A DNA stretch of 64,000 nucleotides from Planctomycetota bacterium (GTDB taxonomy: Bacteria > Planctomycetota > Phycisphaerae > FEN-1346 > JAACEH01). A program made the translations under genes and the position numbers. Positions within the stretch are counted from its first letter, which is position 1; every line of letters begins with the position of its first letter. The notes below the pieces were generated by a model. The model had not been told where the DNA came from, searched no databases, and was given only the letters and a program-made list of their open reading frames with translations. The stretch lies in NCBI GenBank assembly GCA_016935955.1, contig JAFGPY010000290.1, positions 17,759-81,758 on the forward strand, given 5' to 3'. This document shows positions 25,334 to 33,822 of this stretch, piece after piece.

Positions 25334-27345
25334 GGCGTCTCCTGTTTCTCGTAGGCGAGGCCGTTCGGCCCGAAAAGGAAATAGTAACCGTAGCTGAAGC
25401 GATGCTCGCCGGCCAGGGCACGGGCCTGGGCCCCCACGTCGTGGGGATACGCCTCCTTGACGGCATTGTACGCGCTGACGAATCGCGAGACCTCGCGGGA
25501 CGTCACCTCGCTCACACGATACTTGCCCAAAGGCACTTGCTTGCGGGAGACGGCACGGTAGAGCAGAATCCCCTCCTCCCAGTGTTTCGGCAATCGCGTG
25601 TAGGAGAAGTCGTCCAAGCGAGCAAGTTGCTCGACAAAAATGTCCAGTCGCCGGGAAACCAACAGGAAAGCCATCAGGTACTCGAAAGCCTCGTGGTTGG
25701 TTCGATCAGCTTCCAGTGCGGTCAACCACCGCTCGTCAACATAGAGCGTCTGGTTGCCAATAGTGAAGTCTTCCTTGAGCATCAGCTCGCGCAGCCGCAC
25801 GACCTTGGGGTCCGACTCCAGCAGTGGATCGGCCTCCAAGCGGGCCAACAGCGAATCGGCGTCCTCGCGGTATTTGCCGTAGCGCCTCAGCACACGGAGG
25901 AACGCCTTGGCCGCTTCCGGACGCCGCTTGACGACGTTGATCCGCGCCGCCAGGTACAGAACGCACGGCCGCTCGCCGTAGGATTCGATCGACTCGTGAC
26001 AGAACCGCTCGGCCTCGTTGACGCGGCCGATTTCGAAGTACAACTGGGCCACGTCATAAGGGTCTTTGCCCTCGGTCAGATAGCGGGTCATGGCCAGAGT
26101 TTCGATTTCCTGCGGGTAGCGGAACATGACGTCGGACAACAGGCCCAGGTGGTAGAGCGCCCGGTTGACGGCCGCACCGATCACGGTGTCGTACGCACCG
26201 TAGCAGTTCGGAACCTCGGCCAGCACCTCCTTCCACATCCGGTTCTCGGCATAGTAGTCCAACCGCAGCGTCGAGCGACGATACTCGCTGAAGTGCACAA
26301 ACGGTATCAGCACCAGCACAAGGACAAACACGATGCCGGGCAATGCCACCCGCGCTCTCGCCATGAACGGGGACTGCGATGTCTGGACCTTCGCGCTGTC
26401 CTTGGGCGGCCTTTTTGATCGCGTCGTCCGCGACCGCCACAGCCACGTGCTGACAAGCAGCAACGCGAAAACCGTCATCGCGATTGCCGCTCCCGGCACG
26501 GGGAGGTAGTACTGGGCTAGAAAAGACGAGTTGAATCCCGAATGGTTGCCTGGCTGCCACTCGGCAAGCACCGGCACAAATCCCGTCCAGGGATTGTAGA
26601 ACATCGGCAGAAGCCTGGCCGCCAACGAATCGGTCATGTCGTAAAGGTAGCGAGCGTCGGGAAACAGAAACGTGCCACCGACGTACGGCAGCGCGACGGC
26701 CAGCACCAGCGCCAGGACGACGAGCGTCCCCCGGCGGCGCTGCCATTCGGACAGGCCGCAGATAAGGGCGAACAGGAAGTAGTATTCACCGACAAGGAAG
26801 TAGACCAGGGCTGAGGCCGGCAGAAAGGCGACGACTCGCCAAAGCGATCGCTGGATCGGCAGTCGCTGCCAGGCCGCGGCCCCCAGGAAGACCGTGGCCA
26901 CACTCAGGACGAGCGTGGTGGGATCGACATACTGGTTCAGCAACGCAAGCACCACCACGGCCGGAATGAGCAGGCGTCCGGCGCTTCGCCGCAGCCCCAT
27001 GGCAGCGCTCAGCAGCATCGTGGACGCGGTCACGAGAACGATCAGGCTCACCAGGATGATTGTTCCGGGCATCGCCAGGAAGTAGCGGTCGCTGAGCAGT
27101 TCGGCCAAGCCGTCGACCGGTCCGCCGGGATAGCTCAGGAACTCCTCGGCCGCCTTCCACTTCACTCCGACCAGCGAGGGGAGACGGTTGGCCTGGTGAT
27201 AGACGAGCGGCGCGCCAATTCGCCAGTGGATGTACGCGAAGCTGAAGACTGCCACGGCACATAGCAGCAGCACGTGAAACACCACGGCGGAGATGCGGCC
27301 CTGAGTTGTTCGCTCGTCAGAGACAGTCAACGTCCATACCTTCAC
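25330..27345 (-). CDS. First copy: DUF6057-like polytopic membrane protein with helical tail
   Basis: This 671-aa product is the longest of the three copies. Hydrophobic segments span residues about 20-360, with a long loop before the tail. Markers are SYPGGPVDGLAELLSDRYFL, YFEIGRVNEAERF, NRALYHLGLL...MFRYPQ, NHEAFEYL and a terminal YGYYFLFGPNG. The frame opens with a GTG at 27345 that lacks a good ribosome-binding site; a TTG six codons in has AAGG upstream and could be the real start. It heads the array, preceded by a 214-nt gap containing a promoter candidate. Its stop overlaps the cytochrome-propeller start. Confidence 0.82.
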   Translation of the reverse strand: MKVWTLTVSDERTTQGRISAVVFHVLLLCAVAVFSFAYIHWRIGAPLVYHQANRLPSLVGVKWKAAEEFLSYPGGPVDGLAELLSDRYFLAMPGTIILVSLIVLVTASTMLLSAAMGLRRSAGRLLIPAVVVLALLNQYVDPTTLVLSVATVFLGAAAWQRLPIQRSLWRVVAFLPASALVYFLVGEYYFLFALICGLSEWQRRRGTLVVLALVLAVALPYVGGTFLFPDARYLYDMTDSLAARLLPMFYNPWTGFVPVLAEWQPGNHSGFNSSFLAQYYLPVPGAAIAMTVFALLLVSTWLWRSRTTRSKRPPKDSAKVQTSQSPFMARARVALPGIVFVLVLVLIPFVHFSEYRRSTLRLDYYAENRMWKEVLAEVPNCYGAYDTVIGAAVNRALYHLGLLSDVMFRYPQEIETLAMTRYLTEGKDPYDVAQLYFEIGRVNEAERFCHESIESYGERPCVLYLAARINVVKRRPEAAKAFLRVLRRYGKYREDADSLLARLEADPLLESDPKVVRLRELMLKEDFTIGNQTLYVDERWLTALEADRTNHEAFEYLMAFLLVSRRLDIFVEQLARLDDFSYTRLPKHWEEGILLYRAVSRKQVPLGKYRVSEVTSREVSRFVSAYNAVKEAYPHDVGAQARALAGEHRFSYGYYFLFGPNGLAYEKQETP

Positions 27346-27475
27346 ATCACGGGATCAGAAAGCGGCCGGGATAGCCTCCCACAATGACAGCATCGCGCGA
27401 TTGCCGTTGTCGGTATTGAAGTGTCGATCCGGCCCTGATCGTCCCCCGGCAATCGGGCGGACGACAGGCCCAATC

Positions 27476-27503
27476 ATTATACTGCTATCGGCTGCAAGGT
27501 CCA
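27476..27503 (-). promoter_or_regulatory. Promoter candidate for the membrane/cytochrome array
   Basis: On the minus strand, TGGACC (27503-27498) and a perfect TATAAT (27481-27476) lie 16 nt apart, about 130 nt upstream of the first array gene. AGCAGTATAATG here recurs exactly at the promoter candidate of the PIG-L gene (44220). Confidence 0.5.
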
Positions 27504-27559
27504 TGGCTCTTCAGGACGATGCGGAGCGTCCTTCTCCGCGATGGAGCAGCCGCTGTTAC

Positions 27560-28696
27560 TCACGTTGCATAGGGATCGGCCGCATCGCGAAGCCCTTCAC
27601 CGACGAAATTGATCGCCAGTACGGCCAGCACCACCAGGCCAGCGGGCAAGAGGAGCCACGGCTGCTCGTTGACAACGTGCGGATAGCGGGCTTCCTGCAG
27701 GAGCACGCCCCAACTGACGGCCGGCGGCCGAATGCCCAGGCCGAGGAAGCTCATCGACGTCTCGGCCAGGATCATGCCGGGAATGGCCAGCGTAAGGCTG
27801 GCGATGATGTGGCTGATGAAGTTGGGGATGAGGTGCATGAAGATGATGCGCGACTCCCTGGCCCCGGCCAGCGCGGCGGCACGGGCGTAGTCCTCCTCGC
27901 GCAGGGCCAGCAGCTTGCCGCGAACGACACGGCACAGCCCCGTCCAGCCCATGCAGGCCAGAATGAGCGTCATGCCGAAGTAGACCTGCAGGGTGCCCCA
28001 GTCCTTGGGGATGGCGGCCCCGAGAGCCAGCCAGATGGGAATCTTCGGCACGGTCTGGAAGATCTCGGCCACGCGTTGGATCAGCATGTCGATCTTGCCG
28101 CCATAGTAGCCGGAGATGCCGCCCAACAGGATGCCCAAGGCGAAGCTCAGCAACACGCCCACCAGACCAATCAGCAACGAGATGCGACCGCCGTAGAGCG
28201 TGCGGCTCAGCAGGTCCTGGCCGAGACTGTCGGTACCGAGCAGAAAACACGTCTGGTCTTCCGACGCATCGATGCCGAACAGGTGCAGGCGGGTCTCGAA
28301 CAGGCCGAGGAACTTCCACGGTCGCCCGCTGACGAAGAAGCGGATGGGCGTCTTGCGATCATGGTCCACGTAGTACAGGTACTGGAGCGTGACGGAGTGC
28401 TGGTACTTGACCATCGGCCGCACGTAGGGCCGCGGCAGCGTGTGCCCCTCAACAAAACCGAACCTCAGGGCCTGGGGCGGCAGGTTGATCCAGTGCGAAT
28501 GGACCTCGGCGGGATCGTACGGCGAGAAGAAGTCGCAGAACAGGCACAGGACATAGAGGACGGCGACGACCGAGAGCATCCAAAGAGCGACCTTGTGCTT
28601 GGCGAACCGCCGGCGCACGAGGGACCACTGCGAGGCCTCGTAATAGGCGATCTTGGCCTCGTCGAGATTCTTCCGCTGTGGTCCGGTCGGAGCCAT
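27560..28696 (-). CDS. Peptide/oligosaccharide ABC transporter permease, OppC-like
   Basis: This 378-aa inner-membrane permease has a hydrophobic helix near residue 40, a long periplasmic loop (about 65-145), then five transmembrane segments. The ATPase-contact EAA loop is visible: EEDYARAAALAGARES, ending FMHLIPNFISH. LLGTDSLGQDLLSR is the typical OppC/DppC lead-in. The periplasmic loop is longer than in ordinary OppC (about 300 aa). I prefer ATG 28696 (GGAAAGAGG upstream) over an in-frame TTG at 28717. It is the last gene of a binding protein-OppB-OppC set; no ATPase gene follows. Confidence 0.88.
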   Translation of the reverse strand: MAPTGPQRKNLDEAKIAYYEASQWSLVRRRFAKHKVALWMLSVVAVLYVLCLFCDFFSPYDPAEVHSHWINLPPQALRFGFVEGHTLPRPYVRPMVKYQHSVTLQYLYYVDHDRKTPIRFFVSGRPWKFLGLFETRLHLFGIDASEDQTCFLLGTDSLGQDLLSRTLYGGRISLLIGLVGVLLSFALGILLGGISGYYGGKIDMLIQRVAEIFQTVPKIPIWLALGAAIPKDWGTLQVYFGMTLILACMGWTGLCRVVRGKLLALREEDYARAAALAGARESRIIFMHLIPNFISHIIASLTLAIPGMILAETSMSFLGLGIRPPAVSWGVLLQEARYPHVVNEQPWLLLPAGLVVLAVLAINFVGEGLRDAADPYAT

Positions 28697-28739
28697 TCGC
28701 CTCTTTCCACCAGTCAACCGGCGGCACGCGCCGCCGCGG

Positions 28740-29735
28740 TCATTTGCTTCCGAATTTGATCCTCGGATCCACCAGAGACAGGAGGATGTCTGAGATCAGA
28801 ATGCCCACGATAGCCAGGATGCATTGGATGAAAATGCAACTGGCGGCCATGTACGTGTCCTGGCTCTCCAGGGCCACGAGCACCTTAGGCCCGAGCGTGG
28901 GCAGGTGCATGACGATGGAGATAATCATCGAGCCCGAGATGATCTGCGGCAGAACCAGGCCGACGCTCGACACCAGCGGGTTGATGGCCACGCGGACCGG
29001 ATAGCGCAGCACGACGACCACCGGATGCAGCCCTCTGGCCCGGGCACAAAGCACGTACTGCTTTTTCAACTCGTCGATCACGTTCGCCCGCAGGATGCGG
29101 ATCATGCCCGCGGTGCCCGCCAGGCCGAGAATGCTGACCGGAATCCAGATGTGCTTCAGCAGGTCCTTGATCTTCGGCCAGTAGAGCCAGGAGGCGTCTT
29201 GGAACTTCTCGCTGATCAGGCCCGTGGGATCGAAGTTGGGGTCGATGCGCTGCATGATGACCATGAAGATGATGGCCACGACGAACGCCGGTGTGGCCAT
29301 GGCCGTCAGGCCGACGAACGTCAGCACGTAGTCGTACACGGTGTTGCGTTTCACGGCGGCGATGATGCCGAACGGAAATGCCACCGACCACGTGAACAGG
29401 ATCGTGAAGATGCTGATGGCGATGGTGGGCGGCAGGACGCGGGCCAGGATGTTGACCACGGGTCGCTCGGACTCGAACGAGTCGCCAAGATCCCCGCGAA
29501 CGAAGTGCGTCATCCAGTTGACGTACTGCAGCGGCACCGGATCGTCGAAGCGATACTGCCTGCGAAGCTGATCGAGTTCCACGGGGTCGTAGGTGCCCTC
29601 GCGAAGCATCTGGTCGACCTTGCTCTCGATGAAACTGCCCGGCGGCAACTGGATGATCATGAACACGGCGAAGGAAATCAGCAGCAGCACGGGGATGCTG
29701 ATGAGAATGCGCTTGATGACGTAGCGAATCAGCAT
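28740..29735 (-). CDS. Peptide/oligosaccharide ABC transporter permease, OppB-like
   Basis: This 331-aa inner-membrane permease starts MLIRYVIKRILISIPVLLLI, a classical OppB N-terminus, with six transmembrane segments. The EAA loop reads KKQYVLCARARGLHPVVVVL. LRRQYRFDDPVPLQYVNW matches the periplasmic segment of the family. It begins 3 nt after the stop of the giant binding protein and ends 43 nt before the OppC-like gene, so all three are co-transcribed. Together they should form the import pore for a peptide or sugar oligomer, dependent on ATPase subunits encoded elsewhere. Confidence 0.9.
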   Translation of the reverse strand: MLIRYVIKRILISIPVLLLISFAVFMIIQLPPGSFIESKVDQMLREGTYDPVELDQLRRQYRFDDPVPLQYVNWMTHFVRGDLGDSFESERPVVNILARVLPPTIAISIFTILFTWSVAFPFGIIAAVKRNTVYDYVLTFVGLTAMATPAFVVAIIFMVIMQRIDPNFDPTGLISEKFQDASWLYWPKIKDLLKHIWIPVSILGLAGTAGMIRILRANVIDELKKQYVLCARARGLHPVVVVLRYPVRVAINPLVSSVGLVLPQIISGSMIISIVMHLPTLGPKVLVALESQDTYMAASCIFIQCILAIVGILISDILLSLVDPRIKFGSK

Positions 29736-29738
29736 GGG

Positions 29739-32700
29739 CTACTCGTCCTGCACGTCCTTCTCGGGTTCGATGTAGAACATCTCCGGGTTGCAGTTGCCCG
29801 GCTCGTGGGCGATCCACCCGGCCAGGGCCAGCTTTGGAACGTTCTTGAAGTTCTTCCTGACGTAGATGACCTTGCCAGGACTCGTGCTGACACCGAGCAC
29901 GGGCAGCTCCTCGGCGGCCCGGTCGGTCAGAGCCGTCCAGGCCCTGAGCTTGTCGGCCTCGGTCGGGGCCTGGATGACCTGCTTCCACATGAAATCCAGG
30001 TCCTTGATGCGCTCGGGCGGCTCTTCACCGTCGCGGCCGCCGCTGCGCAGCCATTGCGCCCAGGCGGAGAACTGGACCGACTCGGCCGCATGCGTCGGGG
30101 CGAAACTGCCCGCCACGGCCGGCCCGAAGAAGCTGGCCCCTTCCTTGTGCGTCCAGATGTCGTACTTGCCCATGCGGTAGAGCCGCCACTTGATCTTGCC
30201 GCTGCGTTCCTTCATCAGGATCTTGATACCCAAGGCTCGCCACTGGTCGCAGGCCAGTTGCACAGCGGCCAGCGGCCGCTCCGATTCGAAGCTCACTTCG
30301 AGCATGAACGGCCGCCCGCCCGGCAGGAGCCGGATGCCCTCTTCGTTGCGTTTGTCGAGGCCCATCTCGTCCAGCAGGTGGTTGGCCCGCTCGGGATCGT
30401 ACTCGACGTAGGCGTGGTGCAGCCGCGCGTTGTAGTACTTCGATCCCTCCGGAACGCTGAACTGGGCCGGCGTGCCCAGGCCGTTGAAGACCACGTCGAT
30501 GATCTCCTGGCGGTTCAGGGCCAGTGACAGCGCCTGGCGAATCCGTGGGTCGGCCTGCAGCTCGCGGTATTCCGGATCGCGATGCTGCTGGCAGATCCAG
30601 AACGTCACCTCGCCACAGTAATCGTTGGCCCACAGGCGTATCTCGTAGCCGCCATCGGCCTCGTTCTGTTTCAGGGGCGTATAGTCGTCAAACTCGAGGT
30701 GCCGCGACTGCATGTCCACGTTGCCGCTGCGGAGCTTGAGCAGGCGAATCTCCTTGCGTTCCACCTTCTCGGCCTCGATCACATCGATGTACGGCAGCTG
30801 CTTGCCTTCGCGGTCGACCTTGAAGTAATAGGGATTGCGCACAGCCACCACGGTCGCGTCCTCGGGCTCGCTCACAACACGCCACGGACAGAGCGTCGGC
30901 ACGTGGCGGTTCCAGACCGGATGATACTTGTAGGACTCGCTGTACATCACACCCCAGGTTCGGTAGCCGTAATGCTGGGCCAGCTTGTCCAGGGCGTCTT
31001 CGCGGTCGATCGCCAGCAACTTGCCGTCGTCGCGATCTTCTGCCTCTTTCTTCGGGTCCCCGTCGTATGCCGCCCGCAACATCATCAGGTTGAGTTCGAA
31101 CAGTTCGTCCTCATTCAGGTTCTCCACGCCACGGCGAAGCATGTCCTTCCGCTTCAGCAGATGGCGCACCCGGCGCCGGTCGCGGCCCTGCAGCTTGCCG
31201 TAGTGCTTGTCGAACCACAGAGCCAGTTCGCTGTCGAGATCAACGCCGGTCCACGCCTTCGCATCATAGAAGTCGCGGTGTCTCAGGGCCTCGTTGACCG
31301 CCTCGGCCGCATCCTTCTTGTACTGCGTGTCCTTGTCGCGATCGTTGTCGGGAATGCGTTCTTTCAGCCGGACGCGCATGGCCTCGGGCATCCGTTCCCA
31401 CAGCCGCTTGCCGGGCGACGGCTCGCTTGCAGCAGCTTGCTTCATGACCTTCGCCCAAAAGCCCGGCCAGTCCACGACGTCGATGTCGTTCAGGACCTTC
31501 GAACCGCTGGGATGCCACCGCGCATAGTAATGCTTGGCCCGCTGGAAAAGCCCCAGGTAGAACATGAACGTCGCGGTCTTCTCCAGCAGAATGGCGTTGG
31601 GCTGCTTGAACGTAAACCGCAGGATGTGGCTGGTGTTGCCGTTCTCGTCGGGCACGCCCTCGACCTTGACGCGTTCGCGAACGGCCGGCACCACGAAGTC
31701 ACGATAGGCGGCACGGAACAACAGCACCCCGAACCGCGTCACGTGACCGGCCAGCCACTGTTCCTCGTCGCCGATCGTTCCGGCCCGTCGCAGCCAGTCC
31801 TCGCGCATGAGCAGCACCTCGTACCGCTCGATCTCCTTCTTGTTCAGGGTCGAGAAGCCGCGGGTCTTTAACTGCTCCAGTTCGGACGTGAAATCGACGT
31901 CCTTCCAGGCTTGGGCGTCGTAGAATGTCCGCCGGCCGAAGACTGAGTTCAGTTTGCTGACGATCTTGGCCTTGCTGACCTCGTCGGGAGGAGTCTCGGG
32001 CGTGATGCCGGCCAGCAGGGTCTTCAGCGACGCCAATTCCCCGCGCGGATCGGCGTCAACCACTCGCCAGATCTGCCTGCCCGGCGAAGGCTCGTCGGAG
32101 CCCGCCTGCCGCAGGATCGCGGCCGCAAGACCCGGCCAGTCCAACACGTCCTCGACGTACAGCATGTTTGACCCGTCGGTTTCCTGCATCCAGTCCATGC
32201 GGTAGTTCCACATCTCGATGACGTCTTCGGTCACGAAGAGAACGTCCTCGGTCGTGAACGGATGGCCGTCGGACCACTTCAGCCCCTTGCGCAGCCAGAA
32301 TGTGTAGACGCGGTTCTGATCCGACACCTCCCACTTCCAGGCCAGGTGCGGCTGCAGCCGTCCCGCCCAGTCGAACCGCACCAGGGCCGGATAACCGATC
32401 TTGACGTTGAAGTTCGTCAGGTCGTCCTGCGTCGCCCGCCGCCAGAGCATCGGCGTGCCGTCATCGCTGTAGTGTCCGACGCTCTCGATGGCCCGCAGCA
32501 CGGCCGGGTTCTCCGGTAGCCGCTGCTCAACCGGCGGCAACTCGCCGAGATCGTCGTAGTAAGGCTTCAGCTTCTCGGGGATCTTCGAAAGGTCGTCGAA
32601 CATCGGGGGGCCGCTGTACTGCTCGATGACCACCTCCGGCTCGTCGGGATCGTCGGAACCGCTCTTGCGATAGGGATGTCCCGGCAGCGAGACGTGCTCG

Positions 32701-33167
32701 TACACCGGATTCGGCAGGTTGGCGGCCATCACGTCGGCCACGGTCACCTGGCGAACGGGCAGAACATTCTCGGCCGCAAGGGCCGCCTCAACCTTCGACC
32801 TCAGCGCCGCGAGGTCCGAGGGCCGACCGTCCAGCGTGGCCTTGCCGTCGGCGGCAACGTCGAACCGCCATAGGAGTGCGTCGTCGTGGCCCTTGGCCTG
32901 GATGCTCAATGGGTCCCGGCACGAGGCAACCCGGTCCATCAAGGCACCGACCGAGGCCGGCCGACCCTCCATCAGCGTCACGGCGGCTTCGCACACCTGG
33001 AAATCCCACGTCGCCGCGCCCATGCCCGGAACCTGTTGGGAGGCTTCCAGATGAAGTCTGACCTCCGGGTACTGATCGCGACTGCGGCTCAGTTGCCATT
33101 GGGCGGCGACGAAGATCGCCAACAATCCCAGGCACACCAGCACGGTTCGTCCGATCAGTCGCAACAA
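29739..33167 (-). CDS. Double-length ABC transporter solute-binding protein (SBP family 5) with duplicated insert
   Basis: This 1142-aa extracytoplasmic protein has an N-terminal hydrophobic helix (LIGRTVLVCLGLLAIFVA). Family-5 features start near residue 250: YTFWLRKGLKWSDGHPFTTE (288-307) and, in the C-terminal half, DPRIRQALSLALNRQEIIDVV. Ordinary members have about 550-600 residues. The extra length comes from an N-terminal region (30-240) and a helical insert present twice: 338-490 and about 561-702, listed separately. The start is a TTG with GAGGAG eight nt upstream; no ATG fits. It leads the permease genes. The ligand is unknown. Confidence 0.85.
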   Translation of the reverse strand: MLRLIGRTVLVCLGLLAIFVAAQWQLSRSRDQYPEVRLHLEASQQVPGMGAATWDFQVCEAAVTLMEGRPASVGALMDRVASCRDPLSIQAKGHDDALLWRFDVAADGKATLDGRPSDLAALRSKVEAALAAENVLPVRQVTVADVMAANLPNPVYEHVSLPGHPYRKSGSDDPDEPEVVIEQYSGPPMFDDLSKIPEKLKPYYDDLGELPPVEQRLPENPAVLRAIESVGHYSDDGTPMLWRRATQDDLTNFNVKIGYPALVRFDWAGRLQPHLAWKWEVSDQNRVYTFWLRKGLKWSDGHPFTTEDVLFVTEDVIEMWNYRMDWMQETDGSNMLYVEDVLDWPGLAAAILRQAGSDEPSPGRQIWRVVDADPRGELASLKTLLAGITPETPPDEVSKAKIVSKLNSVFGRRTFYDAQAWKDVDFTSELEQLKTRGFSTLNKKEIERYEVLLMREDWLRRAGTIGDEEQWLAGHVTRFGVLLFRAAYRDFVVPAVRERVKVEGVPDENGNTSHILRFTFKQPNAILLEKTATFMFYLGLFQRAKHYYARWHPSGSKVLNDIDVVDWPGFWAKVMKQAAASEPSPGKRLWERMPEAMRVRLKERIPDNDRDKDTQYKKDAAEAVNEALRHRDFYDAKAWTGVDLDSELALWFDKHYGKLQGRDRRRVRHLLKRKDMLRRGVENLNEDELFELNLMMLRAAYDGDPKKEAEDRDDGKLLAIDREDALDKLAQHYGYRTWGVMYSESYKYHPVWNRHVPTLCPWRVVSEPEDATVVAVRNPYYFKVDREGKQLPYIDVIEAEKVERKEIRLLKLRSGNVDMQSRHLEFDDYTPLKQNEADGGYEIRLWANDYCGEVTFWICQQHRDPEYRELQADPRIRQALSLALNRQEIIDVVFNGLGTPAQFSVPEGSKYYNARLHHAYVEYDPERANHLLDEMGLDKRNEEGIRLLPGGRPFMLEVSFESERPLAAVQLACDQWRALGIKILMKERSGKIKWRLYRMGKYDIWTHKEGASFFGPAVAGSFAPTHAAESVQFSAWAQWLRSGGRDGEEPPERIKDLDFMWKQVIQAPTEADKLRAWTALTDRAAEELPVLGVSTSPGKVIYVRKNFKNVPKLALAGWIAHEPGNCNPEMFYIEPEKDVQDE
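31062..31487 (-). repeat. Intragenic protein repeat 2 in the binding protein
   Basis: Codons for residues about 561-702. Landmarks are DIDVVDWPGFWAKVM, ASEPSPGKRLW, RDFYDAKAWTGVDLDSELA, LLKRKDMLRRGV and MMLRAAYDG. The copies have diverged, so this is an old duplication. Confidence 0.8.
31698..32156 (-). repeat. Intragenic protein repeat 1 in the binding protein
   Basis: Codons for residues 338-490. Landmarks are VEDVLDWPGLAAAIL, SDEPSPGRQIW, RTFYDAQAWKDVDFTSELE, LLMREDWLRRAG and LLFRAAYRD. It aligns with repeat 2 in the same order and nearly the same spacing. Confidence 0.8.
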
Positions 33168-33330
33168 CAGGGAGACTCCTCACGCAGAAGAAAGCCCGTA
33201 TGGTCTCATGGCCGGCGCAGCACGAACAACACTCGCCAATCGTGAAACGCCTGAGGCCCAGGAAGGTGTCGGTTCACCTGCGGCACAGGCGGCCTGCTTC
33301 ATAGCCCGCCCGGACGCCCAACCCGGCGGC

Positions 33331-33822
33331 CTAGTCAACCGGGATAATGGTGACGCTGACGTCCAGCAGGGCGCCGGCCGACGTCAGTCGATCGAGGCAG
33401 GCAGCCACGTGGTCCGGCGTAGACATCAGCACCCACGTCTCGTGTTCGTCTTCGCAGACGATCGGGGCAAAGGTCACGGCCTCCTCCGTGGCCACGGCAG
33501 GAAGCCCCGCCCCGTCGGGCACGCGCCGCGGATCGACGTGGGCGAAGGCCACCGCCCGCAGGTGCGGCGAGTCGTACGGGTAACACTCGCACGAGACGAC
33601 CGTCGGCAGGCGGCGCATCGTGCGCAGTAATCCTTTCATCCGCGACTCGGTTGCCTCGAACACGTAGAATAGGCCGATCGAGTCCGGCTTCGGCACGCTC
33701 AGCGTGCTGCCGAGCGTCATCTGAACCGACACGCCGCGGCTGGACAGAACCGCCGAGGCGGCCGTCAACGTGCCGGCCTTGTCGAGAACCTTCGCCGCGA
33801 AGAGCCATCGTCGCTTAGTCAC
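33331..33822 (-). CDS. ACT-domain-like small protein
   Basis: This 163-aa cytoplasmic protein begins RRWLFAAKVLDKAGTLTAAS, followed by a VLSSRGVSVQMTLGS helix-strand, the layout of an ACT domain that binds amino acids or other small effectors. A second half (about 90-160) may be another ACT-like unit (HETWVLMSTPDHVAACLDRL). The start is a GTG at 33822 that overlaps the end of the dehydrogenase gene by 8 nt, so they are coupled. It could regulate that enzyme or sense its product; this is inference. Confidence 0.65.
   Translation of the reverse strand: MTKRRWLFAAKVLDKAGTLTAASAVLSSRGVSVQMTLGSTLSVPKPDSIGLFYVFEATESRMKGLLRTMRRLPTVVSCECYPYDSPHLRAVAFAHVDPRRVPDGAGLPAVATEEAVTFAPIVCEDEHETWVLMSTPDHVAACLDRLTSAGALLDVSVTIIPVD

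Noticed and set aside
28824..30527. 567-codon plus-strand open frame
   Set aside because: Antisense to OppB and the binding protein; H/D/R-rich non-protein-like composition.
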